In this document: positions 47,116 through 58,095 of the stretch, piece after piece
How positions within the stretch are numbered: the stretch's first letter is position 1
Layout: each line of letters opens with the position of its first letter
NCBI RefSeq assembly: GCF_014633365.1
Contig: NC_068341.1
Coordinates: 23,356,339-23,420,338, forward strand
DNA: 64,000 bases
DNA from: Diospyros lotus
Taxonomy: Eukaryota; Streptophyta; Magnoliopsida; Ericales; Ebenaceae
Reading direction: 5' to 3'
Made by a program: the position numbers and the translations under genes
Notes under the pieces: model-generated
Seen by the model: the letters and a program-made list of their open reading frames with translations, nothing else
Told to the model about the DNA's origin: nothing
Databases searched by the model: none

Positions 47116-48009
47116 AATTTCTTGCAATTTGGGCATATTAACCTTTTTCTTTCTTTACATTAACCTTCCTTGCTAGCCCATTCGAGTTGTTCTTAACACA
47201 ATTTCTTTTCTTACCCTTATCTAAACTGTAACCACATGAAGTCTGTCCAAACCTGGTGTGTTTTTAGGAATCAATCTATCTTGGTATTTTCATAAAATAA
47301 AAGCAAAAAAGAAAGGAAAAAAGAAAAAAAAAAGGGGGGGAAGTTATCTTAGTTATTCAGCACAAGTGTTTCAAAATAAATGCTGAAGAAAACAATATGT
47401 CTAGTTTGATATTAGTGTCAAAAAAAAAAAAATTCCAACACACCCTTTGCACACTTTACCCTTTTCTTTGACAACTCGTATTAACCTCATAGCCCATTAC
47501 AACCCGTTCTGGTCCCTCTTGATGTTATAAGTCATGTGATCTTAGGATTCAAGTTCGGAGTAGGGAATTCTGTTTAAATTCAGAAGATATTTATCTAGGG
47601 CATTATTCCAGTTATGAAGCTATGTCAGTTTCCCTGTTCTTTCATGAAAATACATTCTTTGTATTTGGGATGACACCGAGTTTGAACTTGTTTTACATTT
47701 ATTCTTGTAACGGTGCACCCCTTGTGTGTACACCAGAAAATCATTTTTTTTATTGGAGAAAAAATTCATAGTAAGGTTTGAAGTCGAAACTTCGAGGGAG
47801 TAAGGTAGAATGATGGTCATCCTGATTGTCGTTCCTAAGATTGTATGATTTTTGACCAAAATCTGATTTAGAATATTCGACTATATGACAGATAGCTTGT
47901 TCTGTTCTATGTATTTCGGTTTTGAATTTGAAATTTCTATATTCATACGATTATTGCGAATAAATACTAGCTAGTGTAAAGTTTAATTGCTATGGAACTA
48001 GTAATGTTT
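47116..48009 (+). other. E1 3' non-coding region, last part
   Basis: No coding frame is recognised. Homopurine and poly-A tracts lie near 47,305-47,345 and 47,420. It ends at the polypurine tract before the 3' LTR. Confidence 0.6.
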
Positions 48010-48022
48010 AAGTTGGGGGGTG
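48010..48022 (+). other. E1 polypurine tract
   Basis: AAGTTGGGGGGTG directly abuts the 3' LTR start. It is the usual second-strand primer site form in Athila/Tat-like elements. Confidence 0.8.
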
Positions 48023-48450
48023 TGATTAGTGGTCAATTTTGTAAAATTTTTGTTATAATTTCACCTTTATTTTTATCTTAAAATGGTTTAAATTGAATAT
48101 TAATATGAATTTTGTGATTGCATGTAGGTTTAAAAATATTAATATAAATATATATATATATATAATATATGGATTGCAAGCTCAAAACAAGGAAGGCCCA
48201 AGCCCAAAAATAAGAAAAGCCCAAGTCCCATAAGTTGGTATGATGTCATTGCTTACATCATCGCTTACATCATGGGTTAGTATGATGTCATCGCTTACAT
48301 CCAGTCACGAGTTCCAAGAACTACACTTTGGCCTGAACCTTTTTAGTAATTAGATATTTTGTTTATCTTTGTATTATTAAATTGAATATTTTTTTATCTT
48401 TTTTTATTATTAAATTAGATAATTATGTGGTCTCCATTGCATCTTATGGG

Positions 48451-48460
48451 CTATAAATAG
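48451..48460 (+). promoter_or_regulatory. TATA box of E1 LTR
   Basis: CTATAAATAG lies between GGG and CTCACTTGG. The same position in the 5' LTR reads CGTAAATAAC (about 4,670-4,679), so the 5' promoter has decayed. Confidence 0.65.
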
Positions 48461-48635
48461 CTCACTTGGTTGCATTTGTAACCATCCAATTTTTCATATA
48501 ATGAAAACATAGTTGTGTTCTTAGAATTTCTCTCTCAAATCTTCAACTTTAGTTTCCATATAGTTGTGTTCTTAGAATTTCTCTCTCAAATCTTCAAACT
48601 TTAGTTTCCATATAGTTGTGTTATGTTATTTTTAC

Positions 48636-48860
48636 TGTCTCTTTATTATCCACCGCCTATATGGTCGGTTAAATATTGTCTTTTAATTACTGTCTCTTTA
48701 ATTATCCACCGCCTATATGGTCGATTAAATATTGTCTTTCAATTACTGTCTCTTTAATTATCCACCGCCTATATGGTCGGTTAAATATTGTCTTCCAATT
48801 ACTGTCTCTTTAATTATTCACCGCCTATATGGTCGGTTAAATATTGTCTTTTAAATACTA
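48636..48860 (+). repeat. 56-bp tandem repeat, 4 copies
   Basis: The period of 56 bp is seen from ATCCACCGCC (ATTCACCGCC in the last unit) at 48,648, 48,704, 48,760 and 48,816. The 5' LTR has one unit (about 4,853-4,910). Confidence 0.9.
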
Positions 48861-49642
48861 TTTTTTAATTTTCGTCATTTAAATTCCTACCAATTTATTT
48901 TCAAATGAAGATGAGTAGCTAAATCCAATCTAGGGTTAAGGTAAGGACAGTATCCAACGTCAATAATTTCTAAAGAAAACTGCACTTCAAATGTGTAATA
49001 TTAATCTGACTTAATTTGAGTAGTATGTGTATAGTGTATCTTTGAGTTTGGATTGGAGCATAAGCCTAACTTAGAATTTCCATGTCACGTATGGAGATTG
49101 CTAGACCTGGAAATGTTTTCATACCCAAGCCCAAATGATTAATCTGTATCTATAAATTTTGTTTGTGGAATATAATTCAATTTATGGTAATTGTTTAACT
49201 TAGAATTTTCATGCCATGTATGGAGATTGCTTAAACAAGAATTATCATTATCTTGAACTAAAATTACTGACAGATCTGTAAAACTTAATTCAGATGAATA
49301 TTACTGATCTTTTCTATTAAATTGGGAATTAATTGGTTTTGACACTGAAATTGTCTTGACCCAAGCTGCTTAAATTCAGTGTTAGTTTAGTTTTAATTCT
49401 TACCTTTAGATCATCTTAATCACCTCCTAAAACAAAATATTCTGTGACTTTTGTTTTCATCCATAAATAATCTCCATGTGAACCAACTCAGACTCACCGA
49501 AATATAAATTTAAAATTGTACTACATGCACACTCGCACATTGGCGAGAATAATCGCCCACACCTGCTTTAATAAGAGGATTGACGTTTGATAAATTTGGT
49601 TGTAGTTTTGATGAATAAATGTGCAGGGTAATGTAGTAGTCA

Positions 49643-50081
49643 TATGCCCATGCAAGGTTTCATATCATAATGTTACACATGCACATGATCAATAAAATAC
49701 AAATCACTCTTAGGCTCACACATGCATATGCTCAATACTACCATATATAACATCAAAGCCCATAATACTCAACAACAATACGTCACCCTCTTTCGCATGG
49801 CATCACATGCTTAACCTGCCCGGACGTCACCGACACAGCGATAACAGTGCCCTCACTCAGTGGCCGAGGGGACAAATACCCATCATAAACCTCACTTGAT
49901 AATCATATATACAATGCTATGCATGATCATATGCAACTCACATCACCATGTGTATGCAAGGGTCTTTACATAGTTGTTATGGGAATACTTATTCTGATAG
50001 TTTTAGGCAAAAGCTCATATGTTCCACGTTATGCAAATCACATCATTGATTCCATATTAGTACGTTCCTAAACACATTTAT
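49643..50081 (-). mobile_element. Gypsy LTR family B, minus copy, part 2
   Basis: Continuation of 3,770-4,222 after the E1 insertion. Its reverse complement aligns with 2,719-3,130 (for example GTGATGCCATGCGAAAGAGG). It is truncated on the right where another LTR begins. Confidence 0.75.
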
Positions 50082-51337
50082 TGTAATGACCCTAAAGTGG
50101 GTCTAGGTGTTTTAATATTCAATGTTAGTGTAATGGAATTTTAAATGGGGATCTAAGTGTTTTAACACTTGATGATAATATGTTTTGTTGGCATAAAAAT
50201 AATGTTGGATTAGTATGAAACTTTCTTCGGGGCATGAGATCATGAATTTAAATGAATGGGCCTAAATTAATTAGTTAATGAGTTCATGGGTTTATCAGGT
50301 GGGCTATTTAATTGTTGGGTTGGGCTTGGGCCCAATGGTGAAGGAATTTAAATATTTCATGTGGATAGGGAAAAGAAAATTGAAATAAAGATGTGTGTCA
50401 AATACCAAAAATGCCTTAAAAAGCCTGTTTGTTATGAGAAAAAGAATGGGGGAAATCAGTCTGGGGCAACGCAGACCAATACCTATTGCTGTTGCTTTTT
50501 TTTTTTTTTTTACTTTTCGCCAAGGCGTATCTCCTAATCAGATCCGTATCCCTTTTTGTCTCCCATTGTTCCATTGCTCCTTTATTTATCTTCTCCGTGT
50601 TCTTCTTCTAGTTTATCTTCTTCTTCTTCTTCTTCTTCTTCTTCTTCTTCTTCTTCATCCATTTTGCTGTTCGCGACTAGAGCTCATTGAGGGAGTTTCA
50701 AGTTCTTCTGTTGGAACATCTTCAGGCAAGTTCTCTTACCCATTTTTGTTCCAATGCAAGTTCTTCTCTTCATATATCTCGTCTTTGTCTTCTGTTGAGC
50801 TTCTGTGTGGAAGAAATATATATATACATATATTGGTTTGCTACCATTGTTACTGTTATATCATTCCATACACTTAGATCTTTGATTCTCGATGAGTTAT
50901 GGGTCTAGTTGATGTCTCTATAGGGGATTTAATCATCTCTAAGTTCTTTCAGTGAATGGCATTTATTTGGGTTTGAATCAATACAGAATCCTTGCTCGTT
51001 CTGTATCTATGTAACAATAAGTTTTAAGCTATAACCAAATGTGCTTTTCCCCCCATGCCCTATTTGATTCATGTATATATATATATACATATATTCAGCA
51101 CCCCATTCAAACTGCCCACTTATATATATATACATACATATGCGTAACCAGAGAAGCTACAAGTTTGGGAACTCTCCCTTGTTTCGAGTAGCCTCTTATA
51201 ATTTTGGGATAGCCGTATGTATACTCCCTATTTGATTTTAATAGCCACCCGAGGTATGTATATATACCCACGATCCGATAGCTCCTCACCCATATATATA
51301 TATATATGCATATATGCATACCCAGCCGACTTTCGGA
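50082..51337 (+). mobile_element. Gypsy LTR fragment
   Basis: Starts TGTAATGACCCTAAAGTGGG, the typical 5' end of the chromovirus LTRs here. It includes a poly-T run, a CTT microsatellite and leader-like text (TTCAGGCAAGTTCTC). It is cut off at 51,337 by another LTR fragment. The 160-codon frame across the CTT repeat is not considered a gene. Confidence 0.6.
50617..50654 (+). repeat. (CTT)n microsatellite
   Basis: About 12-13 perfect CTT units. Confidence 0.95.
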
Positions 51338-51506
51338 TGTAACGCCCCACTTTTCCAAATACGCAATAGCTTGAAATATAATTATGGCATCACCTACGAG
51401 CGTTATGGAAACCCTTACCAACGAAAGCATTTGGATTGAACTTGCAAGCTTAACCAAAACTAAATAAAGGGGTTTCCACTAGATTCCTTTATATGTACAA
51501 GAAATA
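51338..51506 (-). mobile_element. Gypsy LTR terminal fragment
   Basis: The first 169 bp of the same family as 55,833-57,765 (TGTAACGCCCCACTTTTCC, then ACAAGAAAT at the break). Seen from the sense strand it is the LTR 3' end only. Confidence 0.8.
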
Positions 51507-51582
51507 AGTAAAAAGAATTTTTATATACCAATTTAGCACCCCCCCCCCTTCTTGGTGTGTGCCATAGCATTTCAAATCTAAC
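51507..51582 (+). mobile_element. SIRE-like Copia LTR 3' end
   Basis: Contains a C9 run and CTTGGTGTGTGCCATAGCA, ending TCTAACA. This matches the plus-sense 3' end of SIRE-type LTRs (reverse of 45,813 onward). No primer-binding site follows. Confidence 0.65.
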
Positions 51583-52279
51583 ATTCTCAAGTTCTGAAAT
51601 TTAATGGAAGAACTCTTAAAGAAGTTATAAAGTTGAATGTGTCTTGCTTGATAAATAAAACCATTAAAGTATTTTAATGTTGGATGTTTTCCAATAAATA
51701 CATTCAAGTATTACTTCAATACATTTGAGTAATAATATTCTGAAGTTTTTATCTTTCAAGAATTACTCAAAATATGCATTAGTAGTATATGTGTATTTAG
51801 CTTATAGAATAAGAAATCATATATATATTTTGTTCATCTTATATGTGTTCTTGTTTTGGTAAATATAAATGAGATATCATGATTCTCAAGTTAGTGTATA
51901 TTGTGTTATATGTTTTGTTGTTAAGCAATATATAGTGTGCTCAACATATTTGCAATCTTTTTTATACTTTGTTTCAATCAAGTATCAAGTAAGTTACTTG
52001 ACTTATATATGTTTTATTTTAGTCAAGTAATGGTGAGTTTCTTATCTTATGAATGTTTCATGAAGTTATTGTGAATAAGTATGCTGCATCTTTATGTTAC
52101 ATGTTATGTATTGATGTATGAACCTTGTAAAATGATTCCTATTTGAATCTAGAAAATGGAAGTTTTTGGTTGAGTAACATGTATGGTTCTCAACTAATTA
52201 TCAAAGCCACGTGCTTTCAAAATATCTCCCTTATGCTATAAGGTTTTCAATATAATCAAGTAAATGTGATTGGAAAGTT
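51583..52279. other. AT-rich, probable Copia-derived, no gene seen
   Basis: AT-rich DNA with TACATTTGAGTAATA and ACTTGACTTATA-like words reminiscent of degenerate LTR repeats. No coding frame is supported. It ends at the AAGTT target site of the Cassandra-like LTR. Confidence 0.4.
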
Positions 52280-52504
52280 TATAATACCCTAAGAGCCCAA
52301 AGAGTGGTAGTATATATCGAGGATAAGTAAGGATGAAAATAACACTAATTGGATATCTTTTGGGTTGAATGTAGGCAAAAAACTCTCGAGTTAAGCGTGC
52401 TTGAACTGGGGAAGCTTAAGGATGGGTGACCCCTGGGAAGTTCGCGTAGGCCCATCTGTGTAAGTTGTTCTGATCCTTCCTATCACTCGATGCAGGATGT
52501 TACA
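52280..52504 (+). mobile_element. Cassandra-like TRIM solo LTR
   Basis: A 225-bp unit from TATAATACCC (TG mutated to TA) to GATGTTACA, flanked by perfect AAGTT duplications (52,275-52,279 and 52,505-52,509). It holds a 5S rRNA-derived block, the signature of Cassandra-type TRIM elements, which use a 5S-like promoter in the LTR. No second LTR is adjacent. Confidence 0.75.
52383..52446 (+). other. 5S rRNA-derived internal promoter region
   Basis: GAGTTAAGCGTGCTTG and AAGGATGGGTGAC followed by CTGGGAAGT match the box A to box C part of plant 5S rRNA. The spacing region (AACTGGGGAAGCTT) is diverged and the 5S ends are absent. It is a derived sequence, not a 5S gene. Confidence 0.85.
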
Positions 52505-53340
52505 AAGTTAGTTTTAACCAACTTTCACAATCAATACTTGTGTTTGAGCTTAATGTTTATGTTTCTTATTTAGATGATGTTGTTTTGATGATATTCAAAA
52601 CAATATATTAAAGATGTTTTCTAATGGAGCTTTAATCGAGTATATCAAAGTATTAATTGAGTAAATATTCTATGTTACTCAAGTAAAATGTTGATCTAGG
52701 ATAATTGAGTTTTTGTACTCATTGTTTTAATCGAGTATGAATCCTATTGTAATCGAGTAAGCCAATTTTGTATAGCATATAATCGATTACAGGTTAAAAT
52801 GTATTCAAGTAGTGTGAATTTATACTCGACTAATTATCCTTTTGTACTCAAGTATTTATTGCAAGTTTCTACTAGATTAATGGTAATCGAGTCATCATTT
52901 TTGTAATCGAGTAATGATTGGTGCATACTCGAGTAGATATCTTTTGAAATAGAGTATTTATTTCAAGAGAAATGTCAAGTTTGATTATTTGAGTATTAAT
53001 CAACTAAGAGTTGAGCATAATCAAGTAAAATCTTATAGTAGTTGAGTATTTATATTCCATAGTCAAGTGATTTTGCTTGAATAGAGATTATGAGGTAGTA
53101 TTCTTTTATAAATAATATTTTTCATTTGTAATCGAGTATCTTATGCATGTCTCTGCAAGTTATGTGTAGAGCAAAAATAATCGAGTATTTGTTAAGAATA
53201 ATTGAGTGGAGACAAAACTTAATCGATTACAAAACAAATATAGTCGAGTAAAGATCAAACTTACTCGATTACAAACTATATTTACTCGAGTAAGGAACAA
53301 AAATAATCAAGTAAGGAGCAAAACAATTGAGTAAATATAT
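52505..53340. repeat. Copia-like LTR part with AATCGAGTA repeats
   Basis: Twenty or more degenerate copies of AATCGAGTA or ACTCGAGTA lie between about 52,630 and 53,340, with a palindromic CTCGAG core in the best copies. This resembles U3 repeat blocks of SIRE-type LTRs. It may join across the solo LTRs to 58,030-58,095 and 59,918-60,806. Confidence 0.55.
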
Positions 53341-56300
53341 TGTAATGACTCGTTAGTGGGTTCGATGGATACGTAAGGGAATAAAAAATTTATTTTATTT
53401 AAAACATAATTTTTTAGAAGATTATGTGTGTATTTTTATGTGAATTGGCGAAGAAGGCAACACGATGAAAAAGTCAAAAGTTTGACTTTGTTGGAGACGA
53501 GACCCACAATAAGTTAGGGTGTGCCATGAAAGGTTATTTGGAACTTATGCAGTTTAGTTAATGTCTAAAGTGCCCTTGGAATGGAAGCAATTTCCATTTA
53601 AGTTGATATGTCATTGGGGGGTATTTAAGTAATTGTGCCATGTGTGTGTGTGTGTGTGTATAAGAAAAAGGCTAGCTTTGCAAGCATTTAAAGGCAATGG
53701 AAAGAGAGAAGAGGGGGGTGGCCAATTGGGAGGAAGCAAGGAAGGTTAGGGTTCATCATCTCCTTCATTTCTCTTTGATTTTGGTCCTCCAAGAGAGGTG
53801 GTGCAAGTTGGTGGTAGTTTTCCTTCTTCTTGTCTTACTTATTTCCATTGTTTTTGGGGTGTAGAGTAAAGTATAGCTTGTGGTGGTCTCCTTCAAGTAA
53901 GACCTTAAAAGGAAAAGCTTTTAAAGGCAATTTCTACTCATGTCTTCTTCTTTTTAATCATTTGGCTTTGTTGTTTTTCAAGAAAAGCCTTGTTTGGAAG
54001 CTACGTAGAAATGGTTGTAAATCTCTCAAACCTCTTGTTAATTTGATCTTGCTAGTTTCATTTGGACTTCAAAATAGGGCTTGTTCCAACCTGTAACCCC
54101 TTGGGAATGATGTATTTGTTGTTAGGATGTAGCTGGTGCAAGAATTTGTGTTGAACTTGTATGTTTGGAGGGTTTTCAGAGTGGTTCTCAGCTCCGACCG
54201 ATTGATTGCTTGTGGGAAACGGTTGACCGTTTCTGCCTTGTGGCTTCCTGCACATGCTTCATTGTTTTGAGTATAACTTTTAGTAGAAAAATAGGATTTG
54301 AGATCCATTTATTGCATTGTAAATTAGACTCGATAGGTTTCATTTTGATATAAATTTTGGATTATTTGGACAAATATTGAGCCTGTAAATGTCTTGTGAA
54401 ATACCCATTTCTAATATGGGATTTCTGTTTCAACCCGACAATGCTCTGGTTTTTTAGGCATAACTTCCTAATGTGTTATCCAAATTGAGATTTTCTTTTT
54501 GCTGCATAAACTAGACTTCTTAAGCCTTATTACAGATCATTTCTTGGATCATTTCGTGATGTTTTGAGGCCATAACAACCTTGTAAATTGCTTCTTAAAA
54601 CTGGGTATTCTCTCATTTTGAGTAATCTGTCTTGCTATAGTTCATAGGAAATAAATGATCATTCTTGGAGCCTGTTTAAAGTATGGTTGGGAGACTTTGA
54701 TAGGCTATATACTGCTTCTTTTAGTATTGAATTTCTTAGAGGATGGAACTAGTGTATGAGCATATCTTGGTGTAATTGTATCCAATATCCAAGTAGGGCT
54801 TGTTTCTCCCTACATTTTCCTTGGGAATGATGTTTTCTTTGCTAGGACAGAGAACATGCAAGACTTTGGTGTCACTTGCATGCATGTATTTCTTATGCAT
54901 GATATTGATTGATTGACATTGGGGGATGAGATGTGTTTATGAATGTTAAGTCAAAATTGCTTATCTATGAGTGTTCAAATTATGGTATGGGCTTTGTACA
55001 TGGTATTTGTGATATGTTATAATTGCATTAAATTGTTGGAAGAGACATATGTGTAAGAGTTGATGAAATATTAGCATGTAACCTTATAGAATAATGTCTT
55101 GGGATGATACATGGAATATACTCCAGAATACTTGCCTGGTGATATCCAGTGCAAGTGATGCTTGCCTGACAGTGTTCAGTGCATGTGGATGATGCTTTCC
55201 TAGTGTAATCTATTGCATGTGGAGCGTTGGCTCTTGATGCTTGCCTAGTGTAATCTAGTGCTTGTGGTGTGAAGCTTGCCTAGTGTGATCTAATGCGCGT
55301 GGATGATGCTTACCCAATGGTGTTCGGTGCATGTGAGACTTGATGCTTGCCTGAGCACATGTGGATGATACTTGTCTAGTATAATCTAGTGCATGTGATA
55401 CTCGCCCAAGATAGTCGGTGCATGTGGGGTTACCCCTTTGATGCTCATCTGCTGTAAATCTAGTGAGTGAGAGGACATGGATCCTCATATTGATGTGGTT
55501 TTTACTATTCTGGCTTTCTTAACTATGGGATATAGTTGTGAACATGAGACGTGGTAGTGTCATTGATCCTCATAATAGTACATTAGTGTTGTCGATAAGT
55601 GAGGTAACGGGGTATGAGACGGGGTTGTGCGGTGACGCGCTCAGTTTGACTTGTTATATTTCTATTGTTTATTTCATGTTGTAATTCATATTGCTTCTTA
55701 CATGCTTTGTTTATACTTGTTGAGTCTTGCAACTCACCCCCTTTGTTTGCATCATTCTAGGTGAGAAAGACGACTAAGGGCATGGGCTAAGTGTAGTAGC
55801 GCCTGAGTCTTGGGTAGCATGTGTACAGTGACTGTAACGCCCCACTTTTCCAAATACTCAACAACATGGAATATAAGCAGACATCACCTATGGCCGTTAC
55901 GGAAACCATTGCCAACGGAAGCGTTGGATCGAACCTAAAAGCTTAACCAAAGCTAAATCAAAGGGTTTCTACTATATTTCCTTTATTTGTACAAGAAATG
56001 CATACAACTTTTAATAAACGCAAAAGATGCAACTCACTACTTGAAGTTACAATTGCAACACACGCCCAAACTAGCAAATAAACCCTTATCATGGAAGCCT
56101 CTCTATATGACATTCAAAGTGCATCATTTGAGATGTTGCCCATGCTCGTGTAGCAAAGCTGCAACCCTTAGTACAACCATCGGACACTCACACACTTATT
56201 ACAAGCTCGAGCATCCTAGCTGCTATTACAATACGTCACTCGGATTACATGGGTACATAATGAAATAAAAGCCCAGATCTAGCCAAGCATCACCTCCTTG

Positions 56301-58029
56301 CCCACGTTTGAATTGGAACCTGCAACACCTGATACTTTTGATAAAGCTGGGACGTTGAATGTCCCATGGATATGAAACACCCGAGTTAGATTATTATATC
56401 TAAGTGAGTGATTCAAACAATGAAGTACATGCGTGCAGATGCAATAAGGTCATAATGAAATCCACCCCTGTGGTAGCAATGCCAAGGTGTTGCAATCACC
56501 CCCGCGATCATCATAGTCACCCCTTGGCTCACCGTAAGAGCACAAGTTCTTCCATGATGGCCCAACAACTAGCCACAATCACCAACACAAGCATGATATA
56601 TGACAAAGCAGAAGGAATATGCATAGCCAAGGGAAAATATGACATGTAAGCCACAAAAGCATGATATGCAAGCCAACACCCTCACCTAATGAAGCCAAAA
56701 TGATCGGGATGTAGCAAAAGGATGCAAGAAACACTCACCTTGCTGGTTCGGAAGCATTAAGTTACTGTTCACAGGGTTCGGAAATGCTTTTATGCAAAAA
56801 TAATATACTTTCGAAACTCAAACCTAAAATATTTTTATATGGGGTCCTAGGGAAAAATTTAAAGACTAAGTACACAAAATTTGGGCCCAAGAGGGCCTCT
56901 CACGCGCCCTCACGCTCTGGAGGAAGGATCCCCACGCGCTCCACTCGCGGCAGTCAGGTGGCGTGTGAACCGCACGCGCCGCCCCTCCAACTTTGACATC
57001 TTGAGGTTTTTCAGCCCGTTCTCCCTTGTCCGAACTCCGATTTGACTTCCCTTTAAACCCACATGCTCCTTATTCAATTATCTATTGAAATATGGAAAGA
57101 AATTAGAATTACCTTGCTGTTTTGATACTGTTTAACTCCTTTTACGGTGGCGGTCCAACTTTTCTGACAAAGTGTTTCACCACTCTATTTTTGGGCAAAG
57201 TTTCTCCTCTCAACTCACCTCTCCTTTTCCTCTTGATTAATGGTGAGAATTTACCTTCCAAGGACTTGGTATTTATAGGCATTTATGGCCAATCCAAGAG
57301 TGCCATGTGTCACTTGCCATGTGACACTTAGATAAGGTTGTAATCATCACTTTCGTAGGATTGCGCCAAGTGTCCCTTGAGATTTGAGCCATTTCTCCCC
57401 CTTGCGACATGTGTCATTTTAAACATGTGCCACCACATGTTAATTTCATTTTTCAAGATTCCTCATGATTATGTCTCCTAACTAAGTTAGCTTACTTAGT
57501 TCCTTTAACTAACTAGTCACAAGATATTTTAACTTCTTACAAATAACTCTTTAACCCAAAAACTTCTTTGCAATTATATCCCTTGAGCCCTATAACTCCT
57601 TAAACTTCTCCAAAATACCTTAGATGATGCCCCCTTGCGATAGTTTCCATGATTTTTCGAAAAACCCTTCATTCGTTCCTCGGCGATTACCCCGAGACTT
57701 CACATGTATCCTTCGATTTCCAAGAAAACATTGTATTTAATGCCTAGAAAAACTTGGGGTATTACATGAGTGACACCTCAACCGAAAGATTCGTGGGCGA
57801 GCTGGGAGCATGAAGATAGAATTTAGGAGTCTTTGTGTTATATGTTGGATTAAAGACTAGGCTAAGGGGGCCAATGTGGTAAGTAAAGAGTTGTAATAGC
57901 CTTGTGGCCTCGCCTTTGGGCAATGAGAATGACAATGGTTTTGAATCAATTGTAGGTGTTCCACCTTGTTTAACGTTCCACCTCCTTGGGTTCTCTTAGT
58001 AGTGGGATTTCTAGGAGATGGGTGTTACA
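53341..58029 (+). mobile_element. Gypsy solo LTR containing another solo LTR
   Basis: Starts TGTAATGACTCGTTAGTGGG and ends GATGGGTGTTACA. Flanks TATAT and TGTAT suggest a diverged 5-bp duplication. The hairpin GAGT-loop-ACTC is at 55,722-55,735. Degenerate repeats of GATGCTTGCCTAGTGTAATC type occur at 55,130-55,450. It is interrupted by 55,833-57,765; its own length is about 2.75 kb. A TG microsatellite (53,642-53,659) lies just before a TATAA-like box. Confidence 0.8.
55833..57765 (-). mobile_element. Gypsy solo LTR, minus strand
   Basis: A 1,933-bp LTR; plus-strand ends are TGTAACGCCCC and GGGGTATTACA. The minus strand is sense: TATA box CCTATAAATACC at 57,268-57,279. A region near 57,340-57,450 matches (reversed) 63,890-64,000, showing the same family. 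The left flank is GTGAC; GTGAC recurs 4 bp after the right end rather than adjoining it, so the target duplication is uncertain. Confidence 0.75.
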
Positions 58030-58095
58030 TGTATGTTGAAAGTTAAAAATTTAGCCGTTATAGACATCCAAAAAAGTGTCAGATTCGATTCTAAT

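Larger units (their letters stand above)
4223..49642 (+). mobile_element. E1: LTR retroelement carrying nested insertions
   Basis: Two direct LTRs (4,223-5,689 and 48,023-49,642) start TGATTAGTGG and end in CA. They are flanked by a perfect 5-bp duplication TATGC (4,218-4,222 and 49,643-49,647). A primer-binding-like sequence follows the 5' LTR, and a polypurine tract AGTTGGGGGGTG precedes the 3' LTR. The element's own sequence is 4,223-8,482, 44,718-45,812 and 47,116-49,642, roughly 8 kb; the rest is younger insertions. A gag-like ORF is present, but no protease, reverse transcriptase or integrase was found, so it looks non-autonomous (LARD or TR-GAG type). It carries LOG-like host gene sequence. 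The primer-site and polypurine style resembles Athila/Tat elements. Confidence 0.85.
48023..49642 (+). repeat. E1 3' LTR
   Basis: A 1,620-bp LTR, longer than the 5' LTR because of four 56-bp units. It starts TGATTAGTGG and ends GTAGTAGTCA. The TATA box CTATAAATAG (48,451-48,460) is preserved. Confidence 0.92.

Noticed and set aside
50395..50877. 160-codon frame across the CTT repeat
   Set aside because: Composed of poly-Phe and poly-Leu from the T-rich run and CTT microsatellite, inside an LTR.
52383..52446. 5S rRNA gene
   Set aside because: Only the internal promoter part is similar; the 5S ends are absent and the block sits in an LTR-like unit with its own target duplication.
55255..55488. 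Minus-strand 77-codon frame
   Set aside because: It arises from degenerate GCTTGCCTAGTGTAATC-type repeats within the solo LTR 53,341-58,029.
56784..57331. Short plus-strand frames in the 55,833 LTR
   Set aside because: The LTR sense strand is minus (TATA at 57,268-57,279); the frames show no domain and lie in its transcribed leader region in antisense.
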